Assembly: GCF_015207505.1 (NCBI RefSeq) | Contig: NZ_JADEWT010000005.1 | Coordinates: forward strand, 44,616 to 108,615 | Reading direction: 5' to 3' | Length of the DNA: 64,000 nt | From: Tychonema sp. LEGE 06208 | GTDB lineage: Bacteria > Cyanobacteriota > Cyanobacteriia > Cyanobacteriales > Microcoleaceae | Shown: positions 1 to 8,112 of the stretch, piece by piece | How the letters are laid out: every line of letters begins with the position of its first letter | Numbering within the stretch: the first letter of the stretch is position 1 | Translations under genes and position numbers: made by a program | Notes under the pieces: generated by a model | The model's input: only the letters and a program-made list of their open reading frames with translations | The model's database searches: none | Told to the model about the DNA's origin: nothing

Positions 1-1
1 A

Positions 2-1357
2 CCGCTGGCGATCGGGGCGCGGGACATGGCGTTTCCCCTCCTCAATGCCATCTCCTTCTGGATAATTCCCCCCGCAGGCATCCTGCTGATTTCCAGCTTC
101 TTGCTCCCCAGCGGCACCGCCCAGGCTGGCTGGTGGTCTTACCCGCCGGTCAGCATCCAAAACCCGTCAGGCGATTTAATCAACGGCCAACTGATCTGGC
201 TGGTGAGTGTGGCGCTGCTGGGCATCTCGTCGATTATGGGGGGAGTTAACTTCGTAACGACGATCGTCAGAATGCGAGCACCGGGCATGACTTGGTTCCG
301 AATGCCAATCTTTGTGTGGACGGTTTTGAGCGCCCAGTTGCTGCAACTGTTTTGCCTGCCAGCCCTGACAGCGGCTGCGGTGCTGATGTTGTTCGATTTA
401 GCCTTGGGGACAACCTTTTTCGATCCTTTTAACGAAGGTAGCCCGATTCTCTACCAGCACTTATTCTGGTTTTACTCGCACCCTGCAGTTTACGTAATGG
501 CGCTGCCGGCCTTCGGTATTTTCTCGGAGATTTTGCCTGCTTTTTCCCGCAACCCTTTGTTTGGCTATAAATCCGTAGCGGTTGCATCCTTTGCAATTTC
601 TCTACTCAGCATCTTCGTTTGGGTACACCATATGTTCGCCAGCGGCACTCCCGGCTGGATGCGGATGCTGTTCATGTTCTCCACCATGTTAGTCGCCGTG
701 CCGACTGGCGTTAAGGTATTCGCTTGGACTGCTACCGTTTGGGGCGGAAAGCTGCACCTACAAACGCCGATGCTGTTTGCCTTGGGTGGCGTAGTCATGT
801 TTCTGTTCGGCGGCATCACGGGCGTTATGCTGGGGGCAGTGCCTTTTAATCTGCACGTAAATAATACTTATTTTATAGTCGGCCACTTCCACTACATTGT
901 GTTCAACACCATCACAATTGCGATTTTTGGAGCAATTTACTACTGGTTTCCCAAGATGACTGGGCGGATGTACGCCGAGGGCTGGGGCAAAATCCACTTC
1001 TGGCTAACTTTTATCGGGGCTAATCTGACTTTCTTTCCGATGCACCCGTTGGGCTTGCAAGGGATGGTGCGCCGGGTTGCTTCCTACGATCCGCAATACC
1101 AAGGGTTGAACGTCATTGCCAGTTTGGGGGGATTTCTGCTGGGGGTATCGACGCTGCCTTTTATCGTCAATATGGTGGTTTCCGCGCTGCAGGGCCCGAA
1201 AGCAACGGACAATCCTTGGCACGCTACGGGGTTGGAGTGGACTGTTTCTTCGCCGCCGCCTGTTGAGAATTTTGCCCAGATTCCGATTGTGACTTTGCCG
1301 CCCTACCACTATGTCGATTCTCCCGATCCGATTACCCAGGCTTCTGCTCAAGATTGA
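2..1357 (+). CDS. ctaD: Haem-copper cytochrome c oxidase subunit I, 5'-truncated by window edge
   Basis: Catalytic subunit of a respiratory terminal oxidase that reduces O2 and pumps protons, a polytopic membrane protein. The frame is open from base 2, so roughly the first 100 residues of a ~550-aa protein lie outside the window. Visible ligands: the CuB/Tyr motif FYSHPAVYVM, the HH pair in VWVHHMFASG, and the haem a3/a histidines in VGHFHYIVF; the K-channel segment PTGVKVF is also present. HPAVY instead of HPEVY, preceded by Tyr-Ser, is the signature of A2-type oxidases, in which the Tyr-Ser replaces the usual channel glutamate. The stop codon TGA (1355-1357) lies in the end of the mobile-element relic that follows, so the native C-terminus may have been altered. 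Whether this is the main cytochrome oxidase or the alternative (ARTO) type needs subunit II, which is outside the window. Confidence 0.95.
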   Translation, partial: PLAIGARDMAFPLLNAISFWIIPPAGILLISSFLLPSGTAQAGWWSYPPVSIQNPSGDLINGQLIWLVSVALLGISSIMGGVNFVTTIVRMRAPGMTWFRMPIFVWTVLSAQLLQLFCLPALTAAAVLMLFDLALGTTFFDPFNEGSPILYQHLFWFYSHPAVYVMALPAFGIFSEILPAFSRNPLFGYKSVAVASFAISLLSIFVWVHHMFASGTPGWMRMLFMFSTMLVAVPTGVKVFAWTATVWGGKLHLQTPMLFALGGVVMFLFGGITGVMLGAVPFNLHVNNTYFIVGHFHYIVFNTITIAIFGAIYYWFPKMTGRMYAEGWGKIHFWLTFIGANLTFFPMHPLGLQGMVRRVASYDPQYQGLNVIASLGGFLLGVSTLPFIVNMVVSALQGPKATDNPWHATGLEWTVSSPPPVENFAQIPIVTLPPYHYVDSPDPITQASAQD

Positions 1358-1738
1358 CACTCTCCGGCGTGAACGCACGGAGATTCTTAAGAAGCTTTGA
1401 CACTCTTAAAGGCGCTGTCAAGACACCTCTAGACGTTCAAAACAACTACCTTTTGGTGTTGCAATTACGCTTACTTTTTGCTTTATGCTTTCGTTCGCAC
1501 TTTTCAACACTCTTGCCAGTTCGGTACGCTCTCCATCCTGCGCTGCTTGGCTGTACCATAGTCTTTCTCAAACAAAAATGTTGAGGGTGTCTTACTGCCC
1601 GGAATCTCACCGTTCTAGGAATGGTTTAACACGTAGTTGATACGCCTACTTGTTCCGCATTGTTAAAATTATAACACAGATTACTCGCAGCCTAAAGGCT
1701 GCAACTGCGTTTCATCCCCGGCTTATTGACCGGGGTTC
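1354..1738 (-). mobile_element. Non-coding IS200/IS605 (TnpB-type) element relic
   Basis: The left boundary TTGACACTCTCCGG and the following GGAGATTCTTAA match, in reverse orientation, the right ends of the two TnpB elements at 20.5 and 46.36 kb (hairpin, then AGTGTCAA). The other boundary carries a hairpin CCCCGGTCAATAAGCCGGGG followed by ATGAAA (1711-1735, minus strand), matching the left end of the 20.5-21.9 kb element. The ~385 bp between have no convincing protein: a 76-aa plus-strand frame has no family resemblance. The simplest reading is a tnpB-less element that may still carry the right-end omega-RNA-like scaffold. It sits directly against ctaD and provides that gene's stop codon. 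Exact ends are approximate. Confidence 0.7.
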
Positions 1739-1832
1739 TCACGCGACGCGCTATAGCTGCAATTTCAACCGCTGATTTCAGGCGGATCAACACAGATTAT
1801 AGGCTTTCAAGCTCTCATAGGAGCTGCTGTCG

Positions 1833-1937
1833 GGCATTGGGCATTGGGCATTGGGAATTGGGAATTGGGAATTGGGCGGAGCGAAGCGGAGGGATTGGGC
1901 ATTGGGGATAGGGCATTGGGCATTGGGCATTGGGCAT
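1833..1937. repeat. Heptamer tandem repeat array, GGGCATT/GGGAATT type
   Basis: About a dozen imperfect 7-bp units (GGGCATT, GGGAATT, GGGATAG) in two blocks split by a GGCGGAGCGAAGCGGAGG spacer. This is the short tandemly repeated repetitive (STRR) class common in filamentous cyanobacteria. No coding function is supported. Confidence 0.9.
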
Positions 1938-2021
1938 ACCTCACCACGCGATCGAACCGCCATAACGCAGATATTTTCAATAATTGAGATCGATCGAATG
2001 CTAGAGGTATGTTCTTCCTGA

Positions 2022-2279
2022 TGACCAATAACCAATAACCAATAACCAATAACCAATCACCAATAACCAATAACCAATCACCAATCACCAATCACCAATC
2101 ACCAATCACCAATCACCAATCACCAATCACCAATAACTAATAACTAATAACTAATAACTAATAACTAATAACTAATGACCAATGACTAATGACTAATGAC
2201 TAATGACTAATGACTAATGACTAATGACCAATGACTAATGACTAATGACTAATGACCAATAACCAATAACCAATAACTT
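2022..2279. repeat. Long heptamer array (CCAATAA/CCAATCA/CTAATAA/CTAATGA) ending at the ctaE start codon
   Basis: More than 30 consecutive 7-bp units. The unit drifts in blocks: CCAATAA, then CCAATCA, then CTAATAA, then CTAATGA with interspersed CCAATGA, then CCAATAA again. The last unit directly touches the ATG of ctaE at 2280, so the whole 5' untranslated sequence next to the start is repeat and has no Shine-Dalgarno motif. Units starting TAATGA contain in-phase start/stop triplets in all registers but encode nothing recognisable. Confidence 0.95.
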
Positions 2280-2876
2280 ATGGCAAATCCTACGCATTCA
2301 GGGCGATCGCCCCAAGAAACCAACGAAAATTCTCAAGATCGCAAAAAGCGGATGTTTGGCTTTACCGCATTCTTGCTTTCCGAGAGTATGGTCTTCCTCA
2401 GTTTTTTCGCCGCCTACATCATCTTGCGGCAGACAACTCCCAACTGGATCCCTCCTGGTATCCCGAAATTAGAGGTGCTTAAACCTGCGATTAACACGGC
2501 GGTACTGGTTTCGAGCAGTTTTGTCATTTACTTTGCCGAACAAGCCCTCGATCGCCGGAAACTGGGTTTATTTCGCTTGCTGTGGCTGGCGGCATCCTTG
2601 ATGGGAACTTACTTTTTAGTTAATCAGGCGATCGAGTGGAACAACCTATCTTTTGGGCTGACTACAGGGTTGTTCGGCGCGACATTTTATCTGCTGACAG
2701 GGTTTCACGGTTTGCACGTTTTTGTCGGGATTATCTTGCAGCTAATTATGCTTGTCCGTTCTTTCCTTCCGGGGAACTACAACGGCGGCCACTTCGGCGT
2801 GAGTGCGGCTTCTTTGTTTTGGCACTTTGTTGATGCGATCTGGATTGTTTTGTTCTCGCTGGTTTATCTGTGGTAG
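2280..2876 (+). CDS. ctaE: Cytochrome c oxidase subunit III
   Basis: Structural membrane subunit that partners CtaD. 198 residues, the short five-helix form usual in bacteria with separate subunit genes. Visible features are a polar N-terminus of ~25 residues, the first helix with FLLSESMVFLSFFAAY, including the conserved Glu, and a GFHGLHVFVG segment typical of helix III/IV, then HFVDAIWIVLF at the C-terminus. ATG at 2280 is the only good start, since upstream is repeat DNA. No ribosome binding site is visible. Normally ctaE follows ctaD within a few bases; here a relic and two repeat arrays separate them by 922 bp, so co-transcription is doubtful or requires read-through. Confidence 0.95.
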   Translation: MANPTHSGRSPQETNENSQDRKKRMFGFTAFLLSESMVFLSFFAAYIILRQTTPNWIPPGIPKLEVLKPAINTAVLVSSSFVIYFAEQALDRRKLGLFRLLWLAASLMGTYFLVNQAIEWNNLSFGLTTGLFGATFYLLTGFHGLHVFVGIILQLIMLVRSFLPGNYNGGHFGVSAASLFWHFVDAIWIVLFSLVYLW

Positions 2877-2897
2877 TTCTATTTCTTTGCCAAAACC

Positions 2898-3242
2898 CTA
2901 CCCTTGCGGTTTTGATAGTGCTTGTAATTCTTCCCAAGTGTAATGTTTGGGCAATTCAACTGGCTTAGCATTAGCGCCTAAACCCAACCCGATCGCCGGC
3001 TCAATTTCGGCGATCGCCTCTGAAGCAACATCAGCCACTGCATTGCCGGCAATTCCGCCCGCGATCGCCCCTGCGATGCTACCAATGGCCGCACCAACCT
3101 TTCCGCCAACAGAATTACCAATGGCCGCACCAGCTACACCGCCGCCGACTGCGCCCAATCCTGTGGCGATCGGGTGAGACTCGGATGTTTCTGATTGCTC
3201 TTTATCGTTTTCATTCGGCTGTTTAACATCATTCATTGCCAT
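2898..3242 (-). CDS. Glycine-zipper hypothetical protein
   Basis: 114 residues from the ATG at 3242, chosen because TGAGGA sits 5-6 bases upstream; a longer frame to 3272 lacks such a site. After a polar, acidic N-terminus (about 25 residues) comes a Gly/Ala-rich stretch with GxxxG spacing (GLGAVGGGVAGAAIG, then further repeats to about residue 75), which is the glycine-zipper pattern of proteins that insert into or sit on membranes. The tail (PKHYTWEELQALSK) is polar. No signal peptide is visible. It follows the GMC oxidoreductase gene by 93 bp on the same strand and may be the last gene of that block. Function unknown. Confidence 0.75.
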   Translation of the reverse strand: MAMNDVKQPNENDKEQSETSESHPIATGLGAVGGGVAGAAIGNSVGGKVGAAIGSIAGAIAGGIAGNAVADVASEAIAEIEPAIGLGLGANAKPVELPKHYTWEELQALSKPQG

Positions 3243-3335
3243 TATTTCCTCACAAATTTTGCGGGTTTTCAATTTTTTCTTAATTGGTTCGTAGTGAGGA
3301 CTTTAGTCCTTTCTTTCTCAAGGGATAAAATGAGT

Positions 3336-4910
3336 TTATTTTAACCGCTCAGCGATGCGATCGCCAACCCGCAGCGCATTTGCCATAATCGTCAGCGTCG
3401 GGTTAACCCCCGAATTTGACGCGAAAAAACTGCCATCCACAACATAGAGATTCTCAACATCGTGGGTGCGGCAATTCACGTCAAGCACTGAAGTTTTGGA
3501 GTCTGTACCAAACCTACAAGTGCCGCATTGATGACCAACTGATTGTACCGGCATCTCGGCGCGAGGATACAGGCTAAAAGGAATGACGTGCTTGGCCGAA
3601 CGGTGGAGGGATTTGACTACAGATGTCCAGCGGTGAATTAGCCGATCGCCCGCTTCGGTATTGTTCGGCGTATAATCCAAGTAAATTCGATCGCCCTCCA
3701 CCCGAACGCGATTGTTTGAATCTGGCAAATCTTCTGTTTGCAACCACCAACCAACCGATCGCTCAGCAATCAAATGCCGCTCGTATTTAGGAATCAATTT
3801 TACCAGCGGAGCCATCAGCGCCGGAGCCTCAGCCGGCAGCATATCAGCTAACACATTGCCCGTATTTTGTACCATACCCATTGGATAAGGAAAATCCGGC
3901 TCTCCCCAATAATAATCATTGACAGCAATAGTTTTTTGAAAGTTAGCTGCATTCACATCTAAGTGCATAGCAACTAAAGCAGTCGCCAGGTGTTTCATTA
4001 AATTTCTGCCCACCTGATCTGAACTATTTGCTAATCCATTGGCGTGCTGCTCGTTAGCAGATTGCAACAACAAAACAGCCGAATTAATCGCACCGCAGGA
4101 AACCACCACAATATCGCCTGTAAATTGCTGTCGTTTCCCTAAAATTTCGGTTTCTACCCCCGTCACTTCTCGCCCGGATTTGCTGGTATGCAGCCTCAAG
4201 ACTTTGGCATTAGTTATTAGGGTGAAATTAGCATATTTTTCGCGGGTTGGACGAATCGCATTCACCTCCGCATCGGCTTTCGCACCTACTAAACAAGGAT
4301 AGCCGTCAAAAGTATCGCAGCGAATGCAAGGGCTGTTTGTGCGATCGGCTTCATTCAGCTTTAATCCTAAAGGTAAATGAAACGGATTGTAACCGAGCGA
4401 TCGAATATCGTCCGCGAGCACCTGCATATCAGGTTCGTGGCTCACAGGAGGATAAGCATAAGGTTCGCTGCAGGGCGGTTCAGTCGGATCGGTTCCCCGC
4501 TCTCCATGAACGTCATAGAGTGCTTCAGCTTGCGTGTAATACGGCTCAAAATCTGCGTATTTGAGCGGCCACTCTGGAGAAAATCCTTGTTTGTGAATTA
4601 CGCGATCGAAATCTCGTTCCCGCAGCCGTAAAAGAGCCGCACCATAAACTTTTGTATTGCCGCCAACCCAATAGCCCGTCTGGGGTCGAAACTCCTTTTC
4701 TTCCCTGTCGTACCAGCACTCATCCGTATGATAGCGCTCTTTTTGATAAACTTCCAGCGCGCTCCAATTTGCTTTTTCCCTGGGTAAAAAGTCGCCTCTT
4801 TCTAGCACCAAAATCCTTTTACCAGTCGGTGCGAGACGGTGAGCAAGCGTACCTCCGCCCGCTCCCGTGCCAATAATAATGATATCGTAGTGGTTCGCCG
4901 AATTTACCAT
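3336..4910 (-). CDS. GMC family FAD-dependent oxidoreductase
   Basis: Flavoprotein of the glucose-methanol-choline family, which oxidises alcohol groups of sugars, choline or sterols; the substrate is not predictable here. 524 aa, usual length. The N-terminal FAD fold shows GTGAGGG (residues 14-20) and the adenine-ribose Glu in VLERGD (~35-40). The C-terminal active site has His460 in HQCGTCRFG and Asn503 in SGVNPTLTIMANALR, the usual His/Asn or His/His pair. There is no signal peptide, so it is probably cytoplasmic. It lies 45 bp downstream of a fasciclin-domain gene and of the MRJP-like gene on the same strand. Start ATG at 4910 has TTAGGCA just upstream. Confidence 0.9.
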   Translation of the reverse strand: MVNSANHYDIIIIGTGAGGGTLAHRLAPTGKRILVLERGDFLPREKANWSALEVYQKERYHTDECWYDREEKEFRPQTGYWVGGNTKVYGAALLRLRERDFDRVIHKQGFSPEWPLKYADFEPYYTQAEALYDVHGERGTDPTEPPCSEPYAYPPVSHEPDMQVLADDIRSLGYNPFHLPLGLKLNEADRTNSPCIRCDTFDGYPCLVGAKADAEVNAIRPTREKYANFTLITNAKVLRLHTSKSGREVTGVETEILGKRQQFTGDIVVVSCGAINSAVLLLQSANEQHANGLANSSDQVGRNLMKHLATALVAMHLDVNAANFQKTIAVNDYYWGEPDFPYPMGMVQNTGNVLADMLPAEAPALMAPLVKLIPKYERHLIAERSVGWWLQTEDLPDSNNRVRVEGDRIYLDYTPNNTEAGDRLIHRWTSVVKSLHRSAKHVIPFSLYPRAEMPVQSVGHQCGTCRFGTDSKTSVLDVNCRTHDVENLYVVDGSFFASNSGVNPTLTIMANALRVGDRIAERLK

Positions 4911-4955
4911 TGCCTAATCTTTTCTTAATTGTGCTGGTTTGGGAATAATGTTCCC

Positions 4956-5378
4956 TTAACTCACTGATTCAATCTTACCCAGAAATTCAGGAATCACAAC
5001 TGTATCGATAATGTGAATTACACCGTTATCTGCTTCCACATCTGGCTTGACTACCTTAGCATTGTTTACCTTAACTCCATTAGCAGTATCAATCTTGAGA
5101 GTTGAACCTTCGGAGGTGGTGGCTGAATTAGTTTTGCCAATTTCTGCTGCCGCGATTTTCCGCTCGCGAATCACATGATAGGTTAAAACTTTCATCAAAT
5201 CCCGGATATATTTTAGCAAAGCTTTTACAGTTCCCGACGGCAGTTTAGAAAACGCTAAATCAGTTAGTTCCAACACGGCAAAAAAGCCTTCTGTTTTTAA
5301 ACCTTCTACCAAGCTAGCAGCATTTAGAGCTGTTATTAAATTACTCCAAAAAACCGCATTAATTGCAGTATTTACCAT
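4956..5378 (-). CDS. Fasciclin (FAS1) domain protein, divergent
   Basis: 140 residues forming one FAS1-like domain. The first conserved box appears as GFFAVLELTDLAFSKLPSG, resembling the usual FTVFAPTDAAF box but with key positions changed; the second box is AKVVKPDVEADNGVIHIIDTVV, close to the canonical pattern ending in NGVIHVIDxVL. The central segment (VLTYHVI) is also typical. FAS1 domains mediate adhesion or small-ligand binding and are usually exported, but no signal peptide is visible. It sits between the MRJP-like gene (75 bp) and the GMC oxidoreductase gene (45 bp), all leftward, so an operon is likely. Confidence 0.8.
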   Translation of the reverse strand: MVNTAINAVFWSNLITALNAASLVEGLKTEGFFAVLELTDLAFSKLPSGTVKALLKYIRDLMKVLTYHVIRERKIAAAEIGKTNSATTSEGSTLKIDTANGVKVNNAKVVKPDVEADNGVIHIIDTVVIPEFLGKIESVS

Positions 5379-5453
5379 AAATATCAGATCTCGATCTTTC
5401 TCCTGAATATTTCAGGTAATCTTGCAAAAAATAATGAATTTGCCAACTAGATT

Positions 5454-6602
5454 TTAGCTGCGATCGAGCAACACTTGCCCCGCATTAATTTGGATGCGAA
5501 ACAGGCTGTAAGGTTTCTCGCGCAAGTCTTGCCCGTTATGATAGCTGGGGTTCCTATTCCACTGATCTACAGTAAAGTAGAGATAGCCATCTTGGGCAAC
5601 AAATAGGCAATTCGGCCACAGCATTCGCGCATCGTGGGCGAGTGTTTCCCACGTACCATCAGGGAGGTGGCGCAAAATTGAATTGTTTTCGTAGTTTGTC
5701 ACGTAAAGGTGATTTTTGTCGTCGGAAACCATGCCGCCAGAAGCGCCTTTTTCACCGTGATCGATGACTGTGGCGGCAACATTTTCATCAGGTAAATTTT
5801 GATTAACTAATGCTTCAATACTGACGCTGTAAAGGTGTCGGCTTGCTAGGGGACAATAGAACAGTCTTTGACCGTCACCGCTGAGGGCAATGCCATCGCT
5901 GCCGGTGTGAATGTGCTTGGCCGGTTTGTTGGGATGCCGCACCATCATCGGTTGACCTTCGACTATGGGCAAAAAGCCGGGAATTGGTTTAGTTGAAGGA
6001 TGGTCATTGAGTTTTCTCCAACTATTTCCGGTGGCTAAATCTACGACAACAATGCCGTTAGGCCCTTCTTCCGAGGAGTCGGTAATAAATGCAATCCCAT
6101 CCTCTCCCCAGCGCAAATCGACGCGCACGTCATTCAAGGTAGAATTGGCAGAGGCGACGGATTCGGGAAACAGAATTTTCTTGACAATACGATCGCCATT
6201 CAGGTCAATTCCCACCAGTTTCGGGCCGCCGGAGGGAACTAAATTTTGCTTAATTTTTGCATGATCTAACAGCCAAAGGCGATCGCGCGCGTCGATGGTC
6301 ATCCCTTGAACGCACAGCAACTTTTCTGAGGGCGAAGCTAAATCTAACTTGTGGATTTCTGCATTGGGGTAGGGAACAGGATTGCCGTTTTTTTCTAGTG
6401 GCTGTTTGAGTTCCGCAACGGTGAATTCTACATCGTCAACCAGTCGGGGATAGCTGATGAAAATTCGCCCTTGCTTGGATACCGCAACCCCGATCGGCAT
6501 GGCATCCTCGAATAGCGTTATTAGCTCTAAATTGCCAGCAGATTTGTCGGCTGGCAGTGAAGGCACAGCGGCCATAGATTTGGTTGCGGCTAAGTTCGCC
6601 AT
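5454..6602 (-). CDS. Major royal jelly/Yellow-family (MRJP) beta-propeller protein
   Basis: 382 residues with the six-bladed propeller pattern of the MRJP/Yellow family: GVAVSKQGRIFISYPR near residue 40, VQGMTIDARDRLWLLD near 100, a TLNDVRVD strand, TDSSEEGPNGIVVVDL, then HTGSDGIALSGDGQRLFY and SDDKNHLYVTNYENNSI, ending LWPNCLFVAQDGYLYFT. Bacterial members are related in fold to SMP-30/gluconolactonases and are often annotated as putative lactonases. ATG at 6602 has AGGAT upstream. First gene of a leftward block with FAS1 and GMC genes, and divergent from a true SMP-30 gene at 7113. No clear signal peptide. Confidence 0.85.
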   Translation of the reverse strand: MANLAATKSMAAVPSLPADKSAGNLELITLFEDAMPIGVAVSKQGRIFISYPRLVDDVEFTVAELKQPLEKNGNPVPYPNAEIHKLDLASPSEKLLCVQGMTIDARDRLWLLDHAKIKQNLVPSGGPKLVGIDLNGDRIVKKILFPESVASANSTLNDVRVDLRWGEDGIAFITDSSEEGPNGIVVVDLATGNSWRKLNDHPSTKPIPGFLPIVEGQPMMVRHPNKPAKHIHTGSDGIALSGDGQRLFYCPLASRHLYSVSIEALVNQNLPDENVAATVIDHGEKGASGGMVSDDKNHLYVTNYENNSILRHLPDGTWETLAHDARMLWPNCLFVAQDGYLYFTVDQWNRNPSYHNGQDLREKPYSLFRIQINAGQVLLDRS

Positions 6603-7112
6603 TGCACTAATCCTATTGAGAGTTTGAAGAATTTTAAAAACTAGAAAATTGGACGTTGATTGTATCTAAAAAATCTCTGCCATGCTATTGCTATTTACCA
6701 TAAAAAATGGGTGTAAAGCCTCCCCCTGTAGGGTGCAAGGAAAAATCCATTTCCTTCGCTGACAATCACTTTGCGCTTGAGTCCGAGGTAACTGTCAACT
6801 GTCAATTGTTTACTGTCAACTGTTGAAAAAATTTGCATGACCCACCAAAAAATCTATTTTTTTTACCGAATTATAGGTTTTCAGCAAGTATTTTGGTTGA
6901 AAAACGGGATTTTGAAGTACCAGTTCGCAATTCCTCTAGTTAATTGACAAAGCAGTTCTTTTAGAGATTCTCATGGGTTCAACTTTACATTGTTGATGAT
7001 TTTTTTATATCTATCGAATGGATGAGATTAAATTTATATCAAAAGACTGATTAGTATTTGAGCGCTCGTTGTTTAAGGATAAGAATAACGTTAAAAATAA
7101 TATAAAATATCA
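6603..7112. other. Divergent intergenic region between MRJP-like and SMP-30 genes
   Basis: 510 bp with no convincing ORF. It contains a degenerate ACTGTCA/ACTGTTG-type heptamer cluster at about 6786-6827 and AT-rich DNA towards 7113, where the promoter of the SMP-30 gene is expected. No distinct operator is recognised. Confidence 0.6.
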
Positions 7113-8015
7113 ATGTCTGAAGTCATCAATATTTATGACGATCGCCTGAAATCGCTTTTGCGCCCTGATGCTTCACTCCAGAAAGTTGTCAGCGGTGCCG
7201 TCTGGAGCGAAGGCCCGGTTTATTTCCATGAAGATGATAGCGTGGTGTGGAGCGATGCTCACGGCAATCGCTTACTGCGCTGGAGTCCCCGCCAGGGAAT
7301 GAGCGTTTTGCGCGACCCCTCCGACTATCAAAGCGGTAATTACCGCGATCGCGAAGGTCGCCTTGTCTCGTGTTCGTCGGGTTTGCGCGCGATCGTCCGG
7401 CGCGAACACAGCGGCGAATGGCGGGTGTTGGTCGATCGCTACCGAGGATCGCGCCTCAACAGCCCCAATGACTTGGTAGTCAAGAGTGACGGCACGATCT
7501 GGTTCACTGACCCCCCCTACGGCCTGACGCAGCCCGACCAGGGATACGGCGGACAACAGGAACAGCCTGGATGTTTTGTGTACCGCTTCGATCCGGCGAC
7601 GGGTGCGATCGATGCGGTGGTGACGGATATGTTACGCCCCAACGGCCTCGCCTTCAGCCCCGACGAAAGCATCCTCTACGTGTCGGATAGTTCTGCTTTC
7701 AATATGCCCCAAGGCTATCACCACCTCCGCGCCTATGATGTTGTAGCCGATCGCGCTGCAGACAACGGCCGGGTGTTCGCAGTCATCGAACCCGGTGAAC
7801 CCGACGGGTTGCGAACCGACGAACACGGCAATATTTTTACAACTTCCAAAGATAGCGTGCAGGTGTACGCCCCCGACGGTACTCGTTTGGGGAAAATTCC
7901 GGTACCGGAGACTTGCGCTAACCTGACTTTTGGGGGAAAAAAACGCGATCGCCTCTGGATCGCTGCTGGCACATCTTTATATGCGATCGATCTCAACACT
8001 CGCGGGTGTCAATAA
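7113..8015 (+). CDS. SMP-30/gluconolactonase family lactone hydrolase
   Basis: Metal-dependent six-bladed beta-propeller hydrolase; family members open aldonolactones such as gluconolactone. 300 residues, full length. The metal ligands expected for the family are visible: Glu33 (WSEGPVYF), Asn119 (SPNDLVVK) with neighbouring Asp120, Asn177 (RPNGLAFSPD) and Asp192 (YVSDSSAF). Typical repeats include WSDAHGNRLLRW and DGTIWFTDPPYGL. There is no signal peptide. It is followed 97 bp later by a DoxX gene and is divergent from the MRJP/FAS1/GMC genes. A link to GMC-generated lactones is an inference. Confidence 0.9.
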   Translation: MSEVINIYDDRLKSLLRPDASLQKVVSGAVWSEGPVYFHEDDSVVWSDAHGNRLLRWSPRQGMSVLRDPSDYQSGNYRDREGRLVSCSSGLRAIVRREHSGEWRVLVDRYRGSRLNSPNDLVVKSDGTIWFTDPPYGLTQPDQGYGGQQEQPGCFVYRFDPATGAIDAVVTDMLRPNGLAFSPDESILYVSDSSAFNMPQGYHHLRAYDVVADRAADNGRVFAVIEPGEPDGLRTDEHGNIFTTSKDSVQVYAPDGTRLGKIPVPETCANLTFGGKKRDRLWIAAGTSLYAIDLNTRGCQ

Positions 8016-8112
8016 AGCTGTTCTCGCCACCTGCAATAGACCTCTCCCGTCATTCTTGTGGAACAGGCATCCTGCCTATTTTTTACAAGCTTTTGGAACA
8101 GAAGTCTAATAG

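Noticed and set aside
1354..1584. 76-aa frame starting at the ctaD stop codon
   Set aside because: It begins inside the IS relic and translates hairpin sequence; no family resemblance.
2022..2279. Array resembling a CRISPR
   Set aside because: Units are 7 bp without spacers; it is a short tandem repeat, not a CRISPR.
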